DNA of 64,000 bases from positions 34,403,519-34,467,518 of the forward strand of contig CM019072.1 of assembly GCA_009667805.1 (NCBI GenBank), written 5' to 3'. This stretch comes from Leptobrachium leishanense. Its lineage: Eukaryota; Chordata; Amphibia; Anura; Megophryidae. The position numbers were made by a program, and so were the translations under genes. The notes under the pieces were generated by a model, which was not told the origin of the DNA, did not search any database, and was given only the letters and a program-made list of their open reading frames with translations. Every line of letters begins with the position of its first letter. The first letter of the stretch is position 1. Shown one piece after another: positions 44,428-56,212 of this stretch.

Positions 44428-46382
44428 CAGTTGTGTTCAAAATTATTGTGCCATATGAACCATATGCAACTAAAATGACATCAATTGGTTTTGTAATACA
44501 GTAGTAAATGTTTCTTTTGTGAATTCTTCATTGACACAATTATTCAACCCCTTAAAGACTACCACTCTGAAGAACAGAGGTTCATTCAAGTGTTTTCAAT
44601 CAGGTTTAGAAAACACCTGTGGATGTCACGGAGCAGCAATAAAGCATAATAAGCACCAATTAGGCAGCTTTAAAATGACTGTGATACTCGGCTCCTTCTA
44701 GACATTTACTGGTGTGGTTACAAACATGGTGAAGTCAAGAGAATGGTCCAGGAAGACAAGAGAAGAGGTGATTACTCTTCACAGGAAGGGAAATGGCTAT
44801 AAGAAGATTGCAAAGATGTTAAACATACCAAGAGAGACCATAGGAAGCATCATTCGCAAATTCAAGGCAAAGGGCACTGTTGAACGCTACCTGGTCGTGG
44901 CAGAAAGAAGATGCTGACTTCGACTCCTGTGCGCTACCTGAAGCGTAGAGTGGAGAAAAGTCCCCGTGTGACTGCTGAGGAACTGAGAAAAGATTTGTCA
45001 GATGTGGGTACTGAAGTTTCAGCTCAGACAATATAGCGCACACTGCGTAATGAAGGCCTCCATGCCAGAACTCCCAGGCGCACCCCCTGCTGTCTCCAAA
45101 GAATAAGAAGAGTCGACTGCAGTATGCCAAAAGTCATGTGGACAAACCACAGAAGTTTTGGGATAGTGTTCTGTGGACTGATGAAACAAAATTAGAACTG
45201 TTTGGGCCCATGGATCAACGCTATGTTTGGAGGAGGAAGAAGAAGGCCTATGAAGAAAAGAACACCTTGCCTACTGTGAAGCATGGCGGGGGGTCAATCA
45301 TGCTTTGGGGCTGTTTTGCTTCTGCAGGTACAGGGAAGCTTCAGCGTGTGGCAAGGTACCATGAATTCTCTTCAGTACCAGGAGATATTGGATGACAATG
45401 TGATGCAGTCCGTCACAAACCTGAGGCTTGGGAGACGTTGGACCTTTCAACAGGACAATGATCCCAAGCATACCTCCAAGTCCACTAGAGCATGGTTGCA
45501 GATTAAAGGCTGGAACATTTTGGAGTGGCCATCGCAGTCACCTGCTTAAATCCGATTGAGAACCTCTGGTGGGACTTAAAGAAAGCAGTTGCAGTGCGCA
45601 AGCCTAAGAATGTGACTGAACTGGAGGCTTTTTCCCATGACGAATGGGCGAAGATACCCGTAGATCGCTGCAAGACACTTGTGTCAAGCTATGCTTCACG
45701 TTTAAAAGCTGTTATAACTGTAAAAGTACTAGTACTACTAGTACTAGTACTTGTACTAAGTACTAAGATTGAATGTCACTTGGGGTTGAATAAAACTGAT
45801 AATGATTTGAGGACAGAAAAGACATTTGTGGTTATTTCATTATAAATGCCACGACCAGGTAGCGTTTCAACAGTGCCCTTTGCCTTGAATTTGCGAATGA
45901 TGCTTCCTATGGTCTCTCTTTGCAATCTTCTTATATCCATTGCCCTTCCTGTGAAGCGTAATCACCTCTTCTCTTGTTTTCCTGGACCATTCTCTTGACT
46001 TCACCATGTTTGTAACCACACCAGTAAATGTCTAGAAGGAGCTGAGTATCACAGTCATTTTAAAGCTGCCTAATTGGTGCTTATTATGCTTTATTGCTGC
46101 TCCGTGACATCCACAGGTTTTTTCAATACCTGATTGAAAACACTTGAATGAACCTCTGTTCTTCAGAGTGGTAGTCTTTAAGGGGTTGAATAATTGTGTC
46201 AATGAAGAATTCACAAAAGAAACATTTACTACTGTATTACAAAACCAATTGATGTCATTTTAGTTGCACATGGTTCTTTAAAAAGTCCTTGTAGGATTTC
46301 ATTCTGAATACAATACAAATGTACACTAAATTCCCTAAAACCCTTTACAGCATTGGGGGTTGAATAATTTTGAACACAACTG
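44428..46382 (+). mobile_element. Tc1/mariner element D with inverted duplicate end
   Basis: CAGTTGTGTTCAAAATTATT opens the element and its complement closes it, with TA at 44426-44427 and 46383-46384. The right 540 bp (about 45843-46382) are an inverted copy of the left end, including the first 60 or so codons of transposase. The left end carries a deletion of about 75 bp relative to that copy. The interior holds a decayed transposase. Typical Tc1 elements are 1.2-1.7 kb, so the extra inverted arm explains the excess. Confidence 0.9.
44714..45820 (+). pseudogene. Tc1 element D transposase, frameshifted
   Basis: The gene opens with MVKSREWSRKTREEVITLHR at about 44726 and a helix-turn-helix (YKKIAKMLNIPRETIGSIIR). 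After a frame break it continues to VLWTDETKLELFGPMDQRYV with the first aspartate and KHGGGSIMLWGCF. A further shift leads to FQQDNDPKHTSKSTRAWLQ with the second aspartate. A stop replaces a residue in SQSPA-CLNPIENLWWDLKK, where the catalytic glutamate remains. All three catalytic residues survive, but the frame is broken in at least three places. Confidence 0.92.
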
Positions 46383-46385
46383 TAT

Positions 46386-46826
46386 TAGGGATGTGCGTTT
46401 CGGGTTTCGGAATTTCGGAATTTTCCCGAAATTTCCCGTTTCGTGTTTTCGGATGCGGCCGATTTTCAGAAAATTTTTAGATCTGAAAATGGCAGATCCG
46501 AAAAGTTTTCCGAGCCGAAACAAAATATTTTCGGAATTTTCGAATGTACTTGAAATGTGTCAAATCGAAATTTATTGCTTTGAAACGAGGAGAACAGACG
46601 TTCCGAAAAATGAAAATTTTCAAAAATACGAAAAGTCGATACAAAAAACCGAGCTAAGTGACACGAAAATACGAAAAATGGTCAAAATTCCGAAAAAAAA
46701 TGTACACGAAAAACGAGTCGAGCCGAACCGAATCGAAACAGAAATCGGTCGAAACGAGCCGAATCGAAAAGTTTAAAAATCCGAAAAATCGAATCGAACC
46801 GAAAAAAAAATCGGTGCACAAGCCTA
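46386..46826. mobile_element. hAT-type MITE, 441 bp, TSD AACTGTAT
   Basis: The ends TAGGGATGTGCG and TGCACAAGCCTA match 2430-3097 in reverse, and perfect 8-bp duplications AACTGTAT lie at 46378-46385 and 46827-46834. The left duplication covers the last bases of Tc1 element D and its TA, so this MITE landed on the outer tip of that Tc1 element and is younger. Confidence 0.92.
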
Positions 46827-46834
46827 AACTGTAT

Positions 46835-47909
46835 GTCAATATTATTATAAAAAAGTATTGGGCAAGAATATTATATATATATACAATACTACTTTCAAAC
46901 AGATAATATTTATCCAATAGCATATATATATAATGTTACCAGTGCTCATCTAAAACCAAAATCGTACACAACACAGGAGTCACGTTTACAGATATCAGTT
47001 GTTTAAAAAAATGTGGAATGAATACACTAGCACCATCACTCTTTTATAAGTGACTTTCTGTCACAATAACAATGCATATTGTGTATTCCCAATATGCCAC
47101 CATGAATCACTAGTGTAGTAGTGTCCAAAAATAAAACAATACTTCAATACTTATATTTCATAGATCCTTGAAGATCCTCTGGCCTTTCCTTATGATTGTG
47201 ATAGTCTTATGATATTGCCCATGTAGACATAAAATGTAAAACGAAAGAAAGCAATAATAGTGCAATATAGTCTTATATGAGAGATTGCCAAATAGCACCA
47301 CTTCCTAGAAGACGAGCACTCACTTCTCATTGAGCCTGATATGTATGGTTCTCTTAAACACACCCAGATGGTCTCTCCCTTCTTTTCATAGGAATTATTC
47401 AGACACACTTTGGGAGCCATAAAACAAAAAAGAGCTTACAGGGCAAGTAAAAATAGATTGAGAATATATATAAAACAGTCTCTATTGGACATACTCACAG
47501 TTTGCAGAGCCTCTTATGGCTCTGGTTTTGCTCCTGTGGCACCTAAGGTACTGCCCTACCACCTCCAGATCCCAGGGGCTCCTTCCTACATTCACCTGCA
47601 GCTTATACCTTGGATTTTTCAGACAGGCAATTGGTCAATCAGGCGCAATAGATATTTTATAATACTTGAAAGACAGTATAGAACATAGGCCTAAATGGCC
47701 ATTGAATACTAGTAGCAATGAGGCCTAAATCAACAATGAATAAATATATTGATCGCTCAATAGGAGGGAGATGTACTTCAGTGGACCATCAGATCTGCTA
47801 AATCGTTCCCACGAGTTACTTTTTTTCTCTCCTGTTGACACACTCCGTAGGAGTCTCGTTATAACAAAGAGACACAAAAACACATTTTAGGGATGACTTC
47901 ATTCTACAC
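46835..47909. other. Intron 2 sequence without recognised features
   Basis: AT-rich DNA with short frames only. A 92-codon frame at 47410-47688 (MGAIKQKRAYRASKNRLRIY) has no match I can name and no flanking splice sites. Confidence 0.45.
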
Positions 47910-48533
47910 CATTGGTTCCCAACACTAATCCTCAGGTCCCCAAGCAGGCCAGGTTTTCAAGATATCTGAAGTAGGGATGAGCCGAACACCCCCGTGTTCG
48001 GTTCGCATTCGAACTCGAACAATTTCAAAAGTTCGAGTTCGAACACGAACCGAACTCAATGCAAGTCAATGGGACTCAAAAGTTCGATTTTAAGAGTGCC
48101 CTGCAAGAGGGCATATATGCAAGATATTTTCCATGAAAGGTGTATGGGGGTATGTAGTGCCCTGGGGGACAGGAAACAAGGACAAAAAGTTTTAAAAAAA
48201 GTTTTTAAAGGAACAGTGAGTTTTCCATGAAATAAGAGTTAAAAATAAAAAAATCCTTCAAATATCGTGCCTAGGAGGTCCCCATAACCTGCCCGTGAAG
48301 TGGCAGATTTGTAGGATGTATAGAAACATTTTTTTAAAAAAAATGACGTTTCAAATGAAGGTAAACGTTTTTCCTTTAATCTATTCATAAACAACTGCTT
48401 GGGGCGGCAGCCTGTATGATATGACATTTTAGGAAACGCAGAACAAGTTTAGTGATTTTTTGGCTAAATTATGGTGAAACTTATGCAGGCTGTGGATGAA
48501 AGTAACAATAGGTGCTTTAAAATTGGGCCTTTA

Positions 48534-48961
48534 GGCTGGGGTCAGACCAGCGCACTTTTAACGTGCGTTCTGGCGCACATAATTACGGCCGCACTAGCAG
48601 CAGATGACGGGCAATGACGTCCAATATATGATGTACGGCCGCACAAAAGTATGGCCGTGCAACGCAAGTGGAATTTGAACGCATTTTTTTGAGAACGCTG
48701 AACCGCTAGTACTGACGTACTGAGTGCGCAGCTGCGGCATAGCGGCGTGTTTGCGTGATTAGGAGATGTCAGACGCTGCTAATGTCCGGCCTACATAACG
48801 TCCAGATGAAAAAAAGAGTTTTATTGAAGATCCGTACAAAATCACGCCCGAAAATGCGCGTCGTCTGCCCGTTTTTGCGCATTCCGTGAAAAAATACGTC
48901 AATGCGTTTGGACGCACTTTTTCACGTTCGCGGGGAAAAATGCTTTCATCTGACCCTAGCC
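48534..48961. mobile_element. GGCTAGGGTCAGAC MITE, copy 4 (428 bp)
   Basis: The ends GGCTGGGGTCAGACCAGCG and CATCTGACCCTAGCC are flanked by TTA and TAA. It sits inside the left part of the 7 kb hAT. Confidence 0.85.
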
Positions 48962-48964
48962 TAA

Positions 48965-49880
48965 GTGTCGGCAACAGTGCCGTCACAACGTAACCCCTCT
49001 GTGGTATTGTGGAAGAGTGCAGGGTTGGACCCTGCGGTCCAATATTAAAATGATATGAATCTGGTAATATAGGCATCAGTAGCAGTGCAGCCAAATATTG
49101 TGCCTTTGGTGGCAGCAAGTGCCTTCACAATGTAACCCTTCTGTGGTATTGTGGAAGAGTGCAGGGTTGGACCCTGCGGTCCAAAAAATTAAAATACTTT
49201 AAATCTGGTAATATAGGCGTCAGTGTCAGTGCAGCCAAATATTGTGCCTTTGGTGGCAGCAAGTGCCTTAACACCGTAACCCTTTTGTGGTATTGTGGAA
49301 GAGTGCAGGGTTGGACCCTGCGGTCCAAAAAATTTAAATACTATAAATCTGGTAATATAGGCGTCAGTGTCAGTGCAGCCAAATATTGTGCCTTTGGTGG
49401 CAGCAAGTGCCTTAACACCGTAACCCTTTTGTGGTATTGTGGAAGAGTGCAGAGTTGGACCCTGTGGTCCAAAGAATTAAAATGATATAAATCTGGTAAT
49501 ACAGGCATCAGTGTCAGTGCACCCAAATATTGTGCCTTTGGTGGCAGCAAGTGCCTTCACACTGTAACTCTTTTGTGGTATTGTGGAAGAGTGCAGGGTT
49601 GGACTCTGCGGTCCAATATTAAAATGATATGAATATGGTACAGGCGTCAGTGGAGCCAAATATTGTGCCTTTGGTGGCAGCAAGTGCATTCACACCGTAA
49701 CCCTTTTGTGGTATTGTGGAAGAGTGCAGGGTTGGACCCTGCGGTCCAAAAAATTAAAATGATATAAATCTGGTAATACAGGCATCAGTGTCAGTGCACC
49801 CAAATATTGGGTCTTTTGTGCCAGCTAGTACCTTCACACAGTAACTCCTCTGAGGTATTGTGGAAGAGTGCAATGGTGGA
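48965..49880. repeat. 143-bp tandem array inside the hAT, about 6.5 units
   Basis: The marker GTGGTATTGTGGAAGAGTGC recurs at 49001, 49143, 49287, 49431, 49575, 49708 and (variant) 49851, giving spacings of 142-144 bp with one of 133. Each unit also has GGTTGGACCCTGCGGTCCAA and TTGTGCCTTTGGTGGCAGCA. It lies between the element end and the transposase stop. Confidence 0.92.
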
Positions 49881-49929
49881 GGTTTTGTGAATGCAAAAGA
49901 GATCCCCGATCTATTCCGTTACGTCAGCA

Positions 49930-52900
49930 TCAGGGGATTGATAGCTGCTGATCCAGGACTGATTCATTTTTATAAATGTCAGCCATGTCGGTGGACAGAC
50001 GCACTCTTTTGTCTGTGACAAAACCTCCAGCGGCACTGAACGTCCTTTCAAAAAGCACGCTGGATAAAGGGCAACCTAGTAGCTGCATAGCATATTGGCT
50101 ACGTTCTGGCCAGTGATCCAATCTCAACACCCAGTAAGCCAGTGGATAATCTGCTGGAAAGGGATCCAGGTCTGCCCTTGCCCCTAGGTAGTCCTGCACC
50201 ATACGGTGAAGACGCTGGCAATGGGTGCCTACATTTGACATCCCTGGGCGTCGTGGACTAAAAAAATTGGAAAGGCATCAATCAAGCGGCCCCTTTCACC
50301 GCTCTTCCTCTGATCAACCGCAGCCTCAGAAGCACCTGTGTCATCACTTGGTAACCTACCAGTGCCTGGAAAGGTGTTACACAAGTGTCGCTTTAGAGCG
50401 TCCTCAAGTTTTTTCATCCTGTGCTCCCTCTGTGCGGGCAGGATGAGCTCTGCAACTTTACCCTTGTATCGTGGATCAAGAAGGCTTGCCGACCAGTAAT
50501 GATCTCTCTCCTCGATAGCACGAATCTTGGGGTCCTTTACTAGGCTTTGCAGGATAAGGGAGCCCATGCAGTGTAGGTTGGAGGTGGCATTAGCTTCCGA
50601 GTCTTCCTGGTCAATGAGGATGACCCCATCGTGCACTTCCTCCTCCCAACCACGTACTAGTCCTTGGGTTTCTGGGCACACAAAACCCTCCCTTGAGGAA
50701 TCCCCACCTTCAATGCCCCCACTACTTAAATATTTCTCCTCCTCGTCATTCTCCTCCTGTCTTATCTGAGGACCCGCAGGAATGCTGTCTGCGGAAAGAC
50801 TGGGGCCTTGAGAGCTAGGGAAGGCCTCCTCTTCCTCCTGCTGCTCTGCCTCTAGAGCCACATCTATAATTCCCCGCAGAGTGTGCTCCAGCAGGAACAC
50901 TAAAGGAATTGTGTCACTGATGCATACACTGTCCCTGCTCACCATCCTCATTGCCTCCTCAAATGGTGACAGTACAGTGCATGCATCCTTGATCATCAGC
51001 CACTGCGGGGGGGAAATCAAGTTGTCCTGAACCTGTCCTTGTGCCATACTCACACAGGTACTCGTTGATGGCCCTCTGCTGCTTGTGCAGATGCTGCAGC
51101 ATTGCTAATGTTGAGTTCCACCTTGTGGGCATGTCACAGATCAGACGGTTTATGGGAAGGTGGAATTCTCTTTGAATTTCTGCCAGGCGAACACTTGCTG
51201 GGAATGACCGTCTGAAGTGGCTGCAGACTTTTCTGGCCTGGCTGAGAAGCTGTGCCAGCCCTGGGTACCTGGTTAGGAAATGCTGTACCACCTTACCCTG
51301 GCGTAGGGCGGAGGGAAGGTTGCTGCCATTATCCCAGATGACCATTCCCAGTTCAAGCTGGCGTGGGTTAACCATCTCTGCACCTGCCCCTGCAGAACTG
51401 ACAGAATTTCTGGCCCGGTGTGGCTCCTGTCCCCTAAACAAACCAGCTCAAACACAGTATGGCATCTTTTTGCTTGAGCTATTGCGCAGTCCCTGTCACG
51501 CGTCAGTTTAACTGCCACTTCGCCAGAGACAGAGAAGGAGGAGGAGGAGGAAGAGGGAGAGGTGGTGGTGGAGCAGACAGACCTCATACAAGCAGCTTTC
51601 TGGAGGCATGGTGGATGAACAAGCTCCAGCACAGAGCCCCGTCTTGGATCCCTCCTAAATCAGAGTATCCCAGTGTGCCGTGAAGGAAATGTAATGGCCC
51701 TGTCTATGCTTGCTGGACCACGTGTGTAGAATCATGTGCACCTTGCTGCTGACTACCTTTCCCAATGACTCCATAACATTGTGTTCCACGTGCTGGTATA
51801 GTGCTGGAATGGCCTTCCGTAAAAAGAAATGGCGTTTTGGAACCTGCCACTGTGGTACAGCACATTCATCAAATTCACGGAAGGAAGCAGAGTCCACCAG
51901 CTGGAAAGGCAGCAGCTGCAATGCAAGTAATTTTGCTAAGCTGGCATTTAGACGCTGTGCTTGGGGATGGTTGGGACTATATTTTTTCTTAAACTGCAGC
52001 AGCTAGGGAAATGTAATCTGACTGCGTAAATCTTCAGCTGATGGTATGCTGTCACATTGTGAGGAAGGACCTGGTACATCCATTACTGTAGCATCATCCC
52101 TGTCAGTGGAGGTTGGAGTCAATGACATGGCAGGACATATAGTGGTGGTAGAGACAGGTGAGGAGGAGGACCTACGCAAAGTGTTGCGCCAACGGGATGC
52201 GTGGCAGGTGGTCATTTGTCGCCTCAAGCACGTGGTCCCCAAGCGTCTGGTATCTTTCCCACGCTTGATCTTCATCTGACATAGATTACAAATAGCAACG
52301 GTGCGGTCTGCTGCACATTTCTTAAAGAACTCCCAGACAGCAGAGTTCCTGGATGTGTGCTTTGAGACAACAGTGCTCTGCACCTGAGCAGCTCTGACAT
52401 CTGATGCCTTGGACTGGTTATGGTTGGTCATAGAGGATGTTGTGCCTCGTGTTTGATGTGCCTCCTCCTCCTCACTTGACTCCTCTGTTCGATCAGGCAC
52501 CCAGGTGGAGTCAGTGACCTCATCATCATTATCATCACCCCCTATCTCCTCGTCACTGGAGCCAACTTGGCAGTATGCTGCAGCTGCTGGGGCAACATGA
52601 GTGCCAGTTATTTGTGTGTCACTGGCACCCCCTTCCTCTAGGTTGATTATATTCCCTTCCTCAACCTCAGAGATTGAATCAGAGCACTGTAGTTGCTGCG
52701 CATCCTCAAGCAGCATGTCACTGTCATTGTAGTCAAACAATTCAGCTGACTCCTCCGTGTGTGATAGTGAGGCTACGGCAGGAGTAGCTGTGGACATGGA
52801 GGCTGCATTAGATGCTTTGGCAGCTGAGGTGGACTGTAAACCACTATAAGCCTTCCTGGCAGATGACTGGGAGGATGAGGATGGCCTGGTTAGCCAATCC

Positions 52901-53085
52901 ACCAAATCCTCTGTATGTTGCTGCCGCTTAAGACGGCCAGCACCAGTTATAAAGGACAAGCGTGCCCCTGCAGAGGATGCACCACGTCCACGATGACCAG
53001 AGGCACAGCCTCCCGACGCAGAGGCTGCTTGCCCTCTTATCTGTGTCTGGGAGTGTCTGCCTGTCCTTTTTGTTATGTCTGACAT
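49930..53085 (-). pseudogene. hAT transposase with BED zinc finger, multiply broken
   Basis: Read leftward: a Ser/Gly-rich N-terminus (MSDITKRTGRHSQTQIRGQA), an acidic segment, a BED finger (VWEFFKKCAADRTVAICNLC then MKIKRG...TCHAS), a stop at about 52002, then QLLPFQLVDSASFREF. After frameshifts come NRLICDMPTRWNSTLAMLQH, SPPQWLMIKDACTVLSPFEE, WSASLLDPRYKGKVAELILP and the C-terminal dimerisation region CPLSSVLFERTFSAAGG then RVRLSTDM. The order matches ZBED-type hAT transposases. Several frame changes and a stop make it inactive. It is not a domesticated host gene, since its element ends are intact and the frame is lost. Confidence 0.92.
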
Positions 53086-53099
53086 GGTGAGTGATATAT

Positions 53100-54650
53100 A
53101 GATTAAAGATATACAGAACTCTGATTCAACTCTGTTATAAAAATTGGAGATATGCAGAACTCTGATTCAACTCTGGTATAAAGATTAAAGATTTCCAGAA
53201 CTCTGGTATAACTCAGTGAGACACCCTGATAGCTGGCAGCCAGGGACAAGACACAGATTAAAATTCCCAGAAACCTCCTATAAGTCAGTGAGACCTCCTG
53301 ATGGGTGCCAGTGACAATACTCAAATTACAATTTCCAGAAACCACCTATAAGTCAGTGAGACCCCCTGATAGGACCCCTGATAGCTGGCAACAGTGACAA
53401 GACACAGATTACAATTCGCAGAAATCTGCTAGAAGTATGGGACCCCCTGATAGCTGGCAGTGAGAACACAAAGATTACAACAATTCCCAGATATTTTGTA
53501 GAAATGAGACCCCCACAAATGCTGGTGGCAGTGAGAACACACAGATTACAACAATTCCCAGATATTTTGTAGAAATGAGACCCCCTCAATTGCTGGTGGC
53601 AGTGAGAACAAGAAAGATTACAACAATTCCAAGATATTTTTTGTATAAATGACTGACCCCCAAAATAGTTGGTGGCAGCGAGAACACAAAGATTACAACA
53701 ATTCCCAGATATTCTGTAGAAATGAGACCCCCAAAATAGTTGCTGGCAGTGAGAACACACAGATTACAACAATTCACAGATATTTTGTAGAAATGAGACC
53801 CCCTCAATTGCTGGTGGCAGTGAGAACAAGAAAGATTACAACAATTCCCAGATATTTTTTGTATAAATGACTGACCCCCCAAATAGTTGGTGGCAGTGAG
53901 AACACAAAGATTACAACAATTCCCAGATATTCTGTAGAAATGTGTCAGGTTCCTGAACCATGCCAGGCAGCCCCTTCAAGCCTTGCTCATCTCAGAACCA
54001 GCACTGAGATTCCTGCACACAAATGGTTAAAAGTGAAAACACATAGTGAAACACTATACAACCTGACCTTGCAAAATAAAGGGCCCTGCCCTCCTCTCCA
54101 CATTGTCTATCTATATTCCGAGAGAGAGGACATGTATGCTGGGGCTCCCCTGAAAACCTTGAATCCGGAAAAACTAACCGTGTTTATCAGTCCTTCCCTG
54201 CAGTATCCAGAATATCAGAGTTTCCATTTTTCCTGGTTTGTTTTCTGCTTTTCTATTTTCAAACCCTCTACGTGTCCTGCCCCTCTGCTCCAAACCACCA
54301 TTTGTGTTCCTGCAACTCACCACTCACCATATATTTCATAGAAATGAGACCCCCAAAATAGTTGGTGGCAGTGAGAACACAAAGATTAGAACAATTCCCA
54401 GATATTTTGGAGAAATGAGACCCCCACAATTGCTGGTGGCAGTGCGAACACAAAGATTAGAACAATTCCCAGATATTTTGTAGAAATGAGACCCCCACAA
54501 TTGCTGGTGGCAGTGAGAACACAAAGATTAGAACAATTCCCAGATATTTTTTTGTATAAATGACTGACCCCCAAAATAGTTGGTGGCAGTGAGAACACAC
54601 AGATTACAACAATTCCCAGATATTGTGTAGAAGTAAGACCCCCCCCCCAA
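53100..54650. repeat. 71-bp tandem array inside the hAT
   Basis: Units of the form GAGACCCCCAAAATAGTTGG then TGGCAGTGAGAACACAAAGA, TTACAACAATTCCCAGATAT and TTTGTAGAAAT recur from just upstream of the transposase start to near the element's right end. Units near 53100-53400 are more diverged. The array is interrupted at 53943-54338. Confidence 0.9.
53943..54338. mobile_element. 396-bp insertion with TG...CA ends in the 71-bp array
   Basis: The insert begins TGTCAGGTTCCTGAACC and ends CCATATATTTCA, with TAGAAATG on both sides (53935-53942 and 54339-54346). The ends look like those of an LTR, but an 8-bp duplication is longer than usual for LTR elements. The clean resumption of the array on both sides shows it is an insertion. 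Confidence 0.55.
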
Positions 54651-55295
54651 TATCTGGTGGCAGACTGGCAGTGAGAACACACACTAACACAACAATCTCC
54701 TCTCAAAAAACACCTGCTGAAGGCTCTGTGAAGCCTTATATAGTGTGCTGCGGGTCTTAGCTCTGTGAGCCAATGATTGGACAAAATTTGCCCAAACAGG
54801 ACTCTGAGCCGTGATTGGCATAGTCTTGCACCTGTCTTGCACCTAAACTGTGGTCAGGCGCAAGGCTGTAGCCAATTACAAGCTTCAGGCCAATGGAAAG
54901 TGCATTGTGGTCCATTGTGGGCGAACATGCTGCGAACACGCGGAAATGTTCGAAGTTCGCAACATACGAACGGGCGATGTTCGAATCGAACTCCGAACTG
55001 ATCGAACCGAACAGCTCATCCCTAATCTGAAGCACAGCACAGGTGATATGATTTGCTGCTCAGCGATTGCAGAATCCAGTCTGCATTTCTACAAGGTGAT
55101 CCTTAAAAATCTGGCCTGTTAGGGGAACCAGAGGACCAGGGTTGGGAACCACTGCTCTACACAATATATACACAAATTAAGTTTCCTAATGTCTGCTGTC
55201 TCTCTGGGCCCAATATATCGAAGAAGCCCCATCCTGAGATGAAATGATTTTAAAAGTCTGATTTAGGAAATAAAGAAGCTGTATTTTCTTTACAG

Positions 55296-55340
55296 GATGA
55301 AAAGTTGCAGTCTCTGACTACGTTAGTGGACTTTGAGATG
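55296..55340 (+). CDS. htr3-like: 5-HT3-like receptor, exon 3 (loop D segment)
   Basis: A 45-bp exon between TTTACAG and GTAAGA encodes DEKLQSLTTLVDFEM. Size, phase 0 at both ends and the DEK-x-Q-x-LTT start match the 15-residue third exon of 5-HT3 genes. In serotonin-binding subunits the region after LTT reads YIWYRQ; here it is LVDFEM. The loop D tryptophan is therefore an aspartate and the arginine two residues on is a glutamate. This would change the ligand pocket. Confidence 0.88.
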
Positions 55341-55763
55341 GTAAGAATTATTTCTGTGACATACAAAGCTTCAGTGACTCATTGTTTGAATAGAACAAGA
55401 ATATGAGGCAGAATCGATACATTCAAAATCCTTGACATGTCAGCATTCCACCTATGGGTGTTTTCTTCCTACGATAAGTAGTGTCTTTAGCTTTAATCTA
55501 ACAGAAACATCATGTGCTCATCTGTCACTGATCTTCCCTATGATAAGGTCCCCTGAGGCTAAAATTCTTTAGTGTCATTTTTAATAATATTCCAAAGTTG
55601 TTTCAATATGGAGTAAGATGTTATCTTATGACTCTAAAAATGATACAATCCTTTCCATCAAAATGCTTACTGTTCCTCCCTACGAGAGGCAGACAATGTG
55701 CACGTTCAAAAACCTGGAATCAGAATACCACTGTTCATATTTGTATTTTCCATGAAAGAGATT

Positions 55764-55925
55764 AAAGGGATGCTGTATCCACCTTACGCTTAGTGAAGTG
55801 GTCATGATGATAGGAGACTACCCACCACTGCATCTAAACACCATGACTCTTCTTCAAAGCAGAGATTTTACTGCAACCTCGAAGGCTGCCACTCAGCACC
55901 TGCTTGATAGCCTTCTTAAGTTTTT
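55764..55925. mobile_element. Possible Kolobok/T2-like MITE (TTAAAGGG start)
   Basis: TTAAAGGGATGCTGTATCCA then ACTTAGTGAAGTGGTCATGA-like sequence recalls the abundant frog TTAA-target MITEs that start TTAAAGGG. The right end is not clear (TCTTAAG at about 55914-55920 is one option). This is recognition from memory, with modest support. The remainder of 55341-56022 is plain intron 3. Confidence 0.35.
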
Positions 55926-56022
55926 GTTCGAAACCCCCACTACAATCTAGAATAATGCTTATTTAACACCTTGACCTCATTAAGAGTCGTCTTTCGTCAG
56001 GCATCATCTGCTTACTGTAGCT

Positions 56023-56204
56023 CAGTGTTTCCCAAACCTGTCCTCAGGACCCTCCGCCTCACCAGGTTTGCTAGATATCTGAAGCACAGCACAGGTGATA
56101 TGATTTGCTGCTCAGTGATTGCAGGATTCAGTCTGCTTTTCCCCAAGGTAATCTGCAAAATCTGGCTTGGTTGAGGCTCCCGAGGAGAGGTTTGGGAAAC
56201 ACTG
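56023..56204. mobile_element. hAT MITE of the CAGTGTTTCCCAAC family, copy 4
   Basis: The termini CAGTGTTTCCCAAACC and GGTTTGGGAAACACTG are flanked by CTGTAGCT and CTGTAGAT (seven of eight). It is the best-preserved uninterrupted copy and shows the empty site for the 7 kb hAT insertion (ATATCTGAAGCACAGC). Confidence 0.88.
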
Positions 56205-56212
56205 CTGTAGAT

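Larger units (their letters stand above)
47972..55024 (-). mobile_element. 7.05 kb hAT transposon with transposase remnant, TSD ATCTGAAG
   Basis: The termini TAGGGATGAGCCGAAC and GAACAGCTCATCCCTA are flanked by perfect octamers ATCTGAAG at 47964-47971 and 55025-55032. The transposase gene runs on the minus strand (53085-49930). Two tandem arrays (143-bp at 48965-49880 and 71-bp at 53100-54650), a 428-bp MITE and a TG...CA insertion account for much of the length. It is the likely source class for the 3.1 kb element at 26966-30113 and for the fragment at 56905-57094. Confidence 0.93.
47910..55154. mobile_element. hAT MITE of the CAGTGTTTCCCAAC family, copy 3, split by a 7 kb hAT
   Basis: The left part 47910-47971 and the right part 55025-55154 make one MITE of about 184 bp once the insertion and one duplicated octamer are removed. 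Its own flanks TTCTACAC and CTCTACAC match at seven of eight. The join point ATATCTGAAG/CACAGCACAGG is confirmed by the uninterrupted copy at 56023-56204. Confidence 0.9.

Noticed and set aside
48239..49689. Repeated short frames of 60-120 codons
   Set aside because: They follow the 143-bp tandem array and MITE inside the hAT.
52003..53085. 360-codon BED-finger frame as a domesticated ZBED host gene
   Set aside because: It lies inside a hAT with intact ends and target duplication, and the rest of the transposase is broken by frameshifts and stops.
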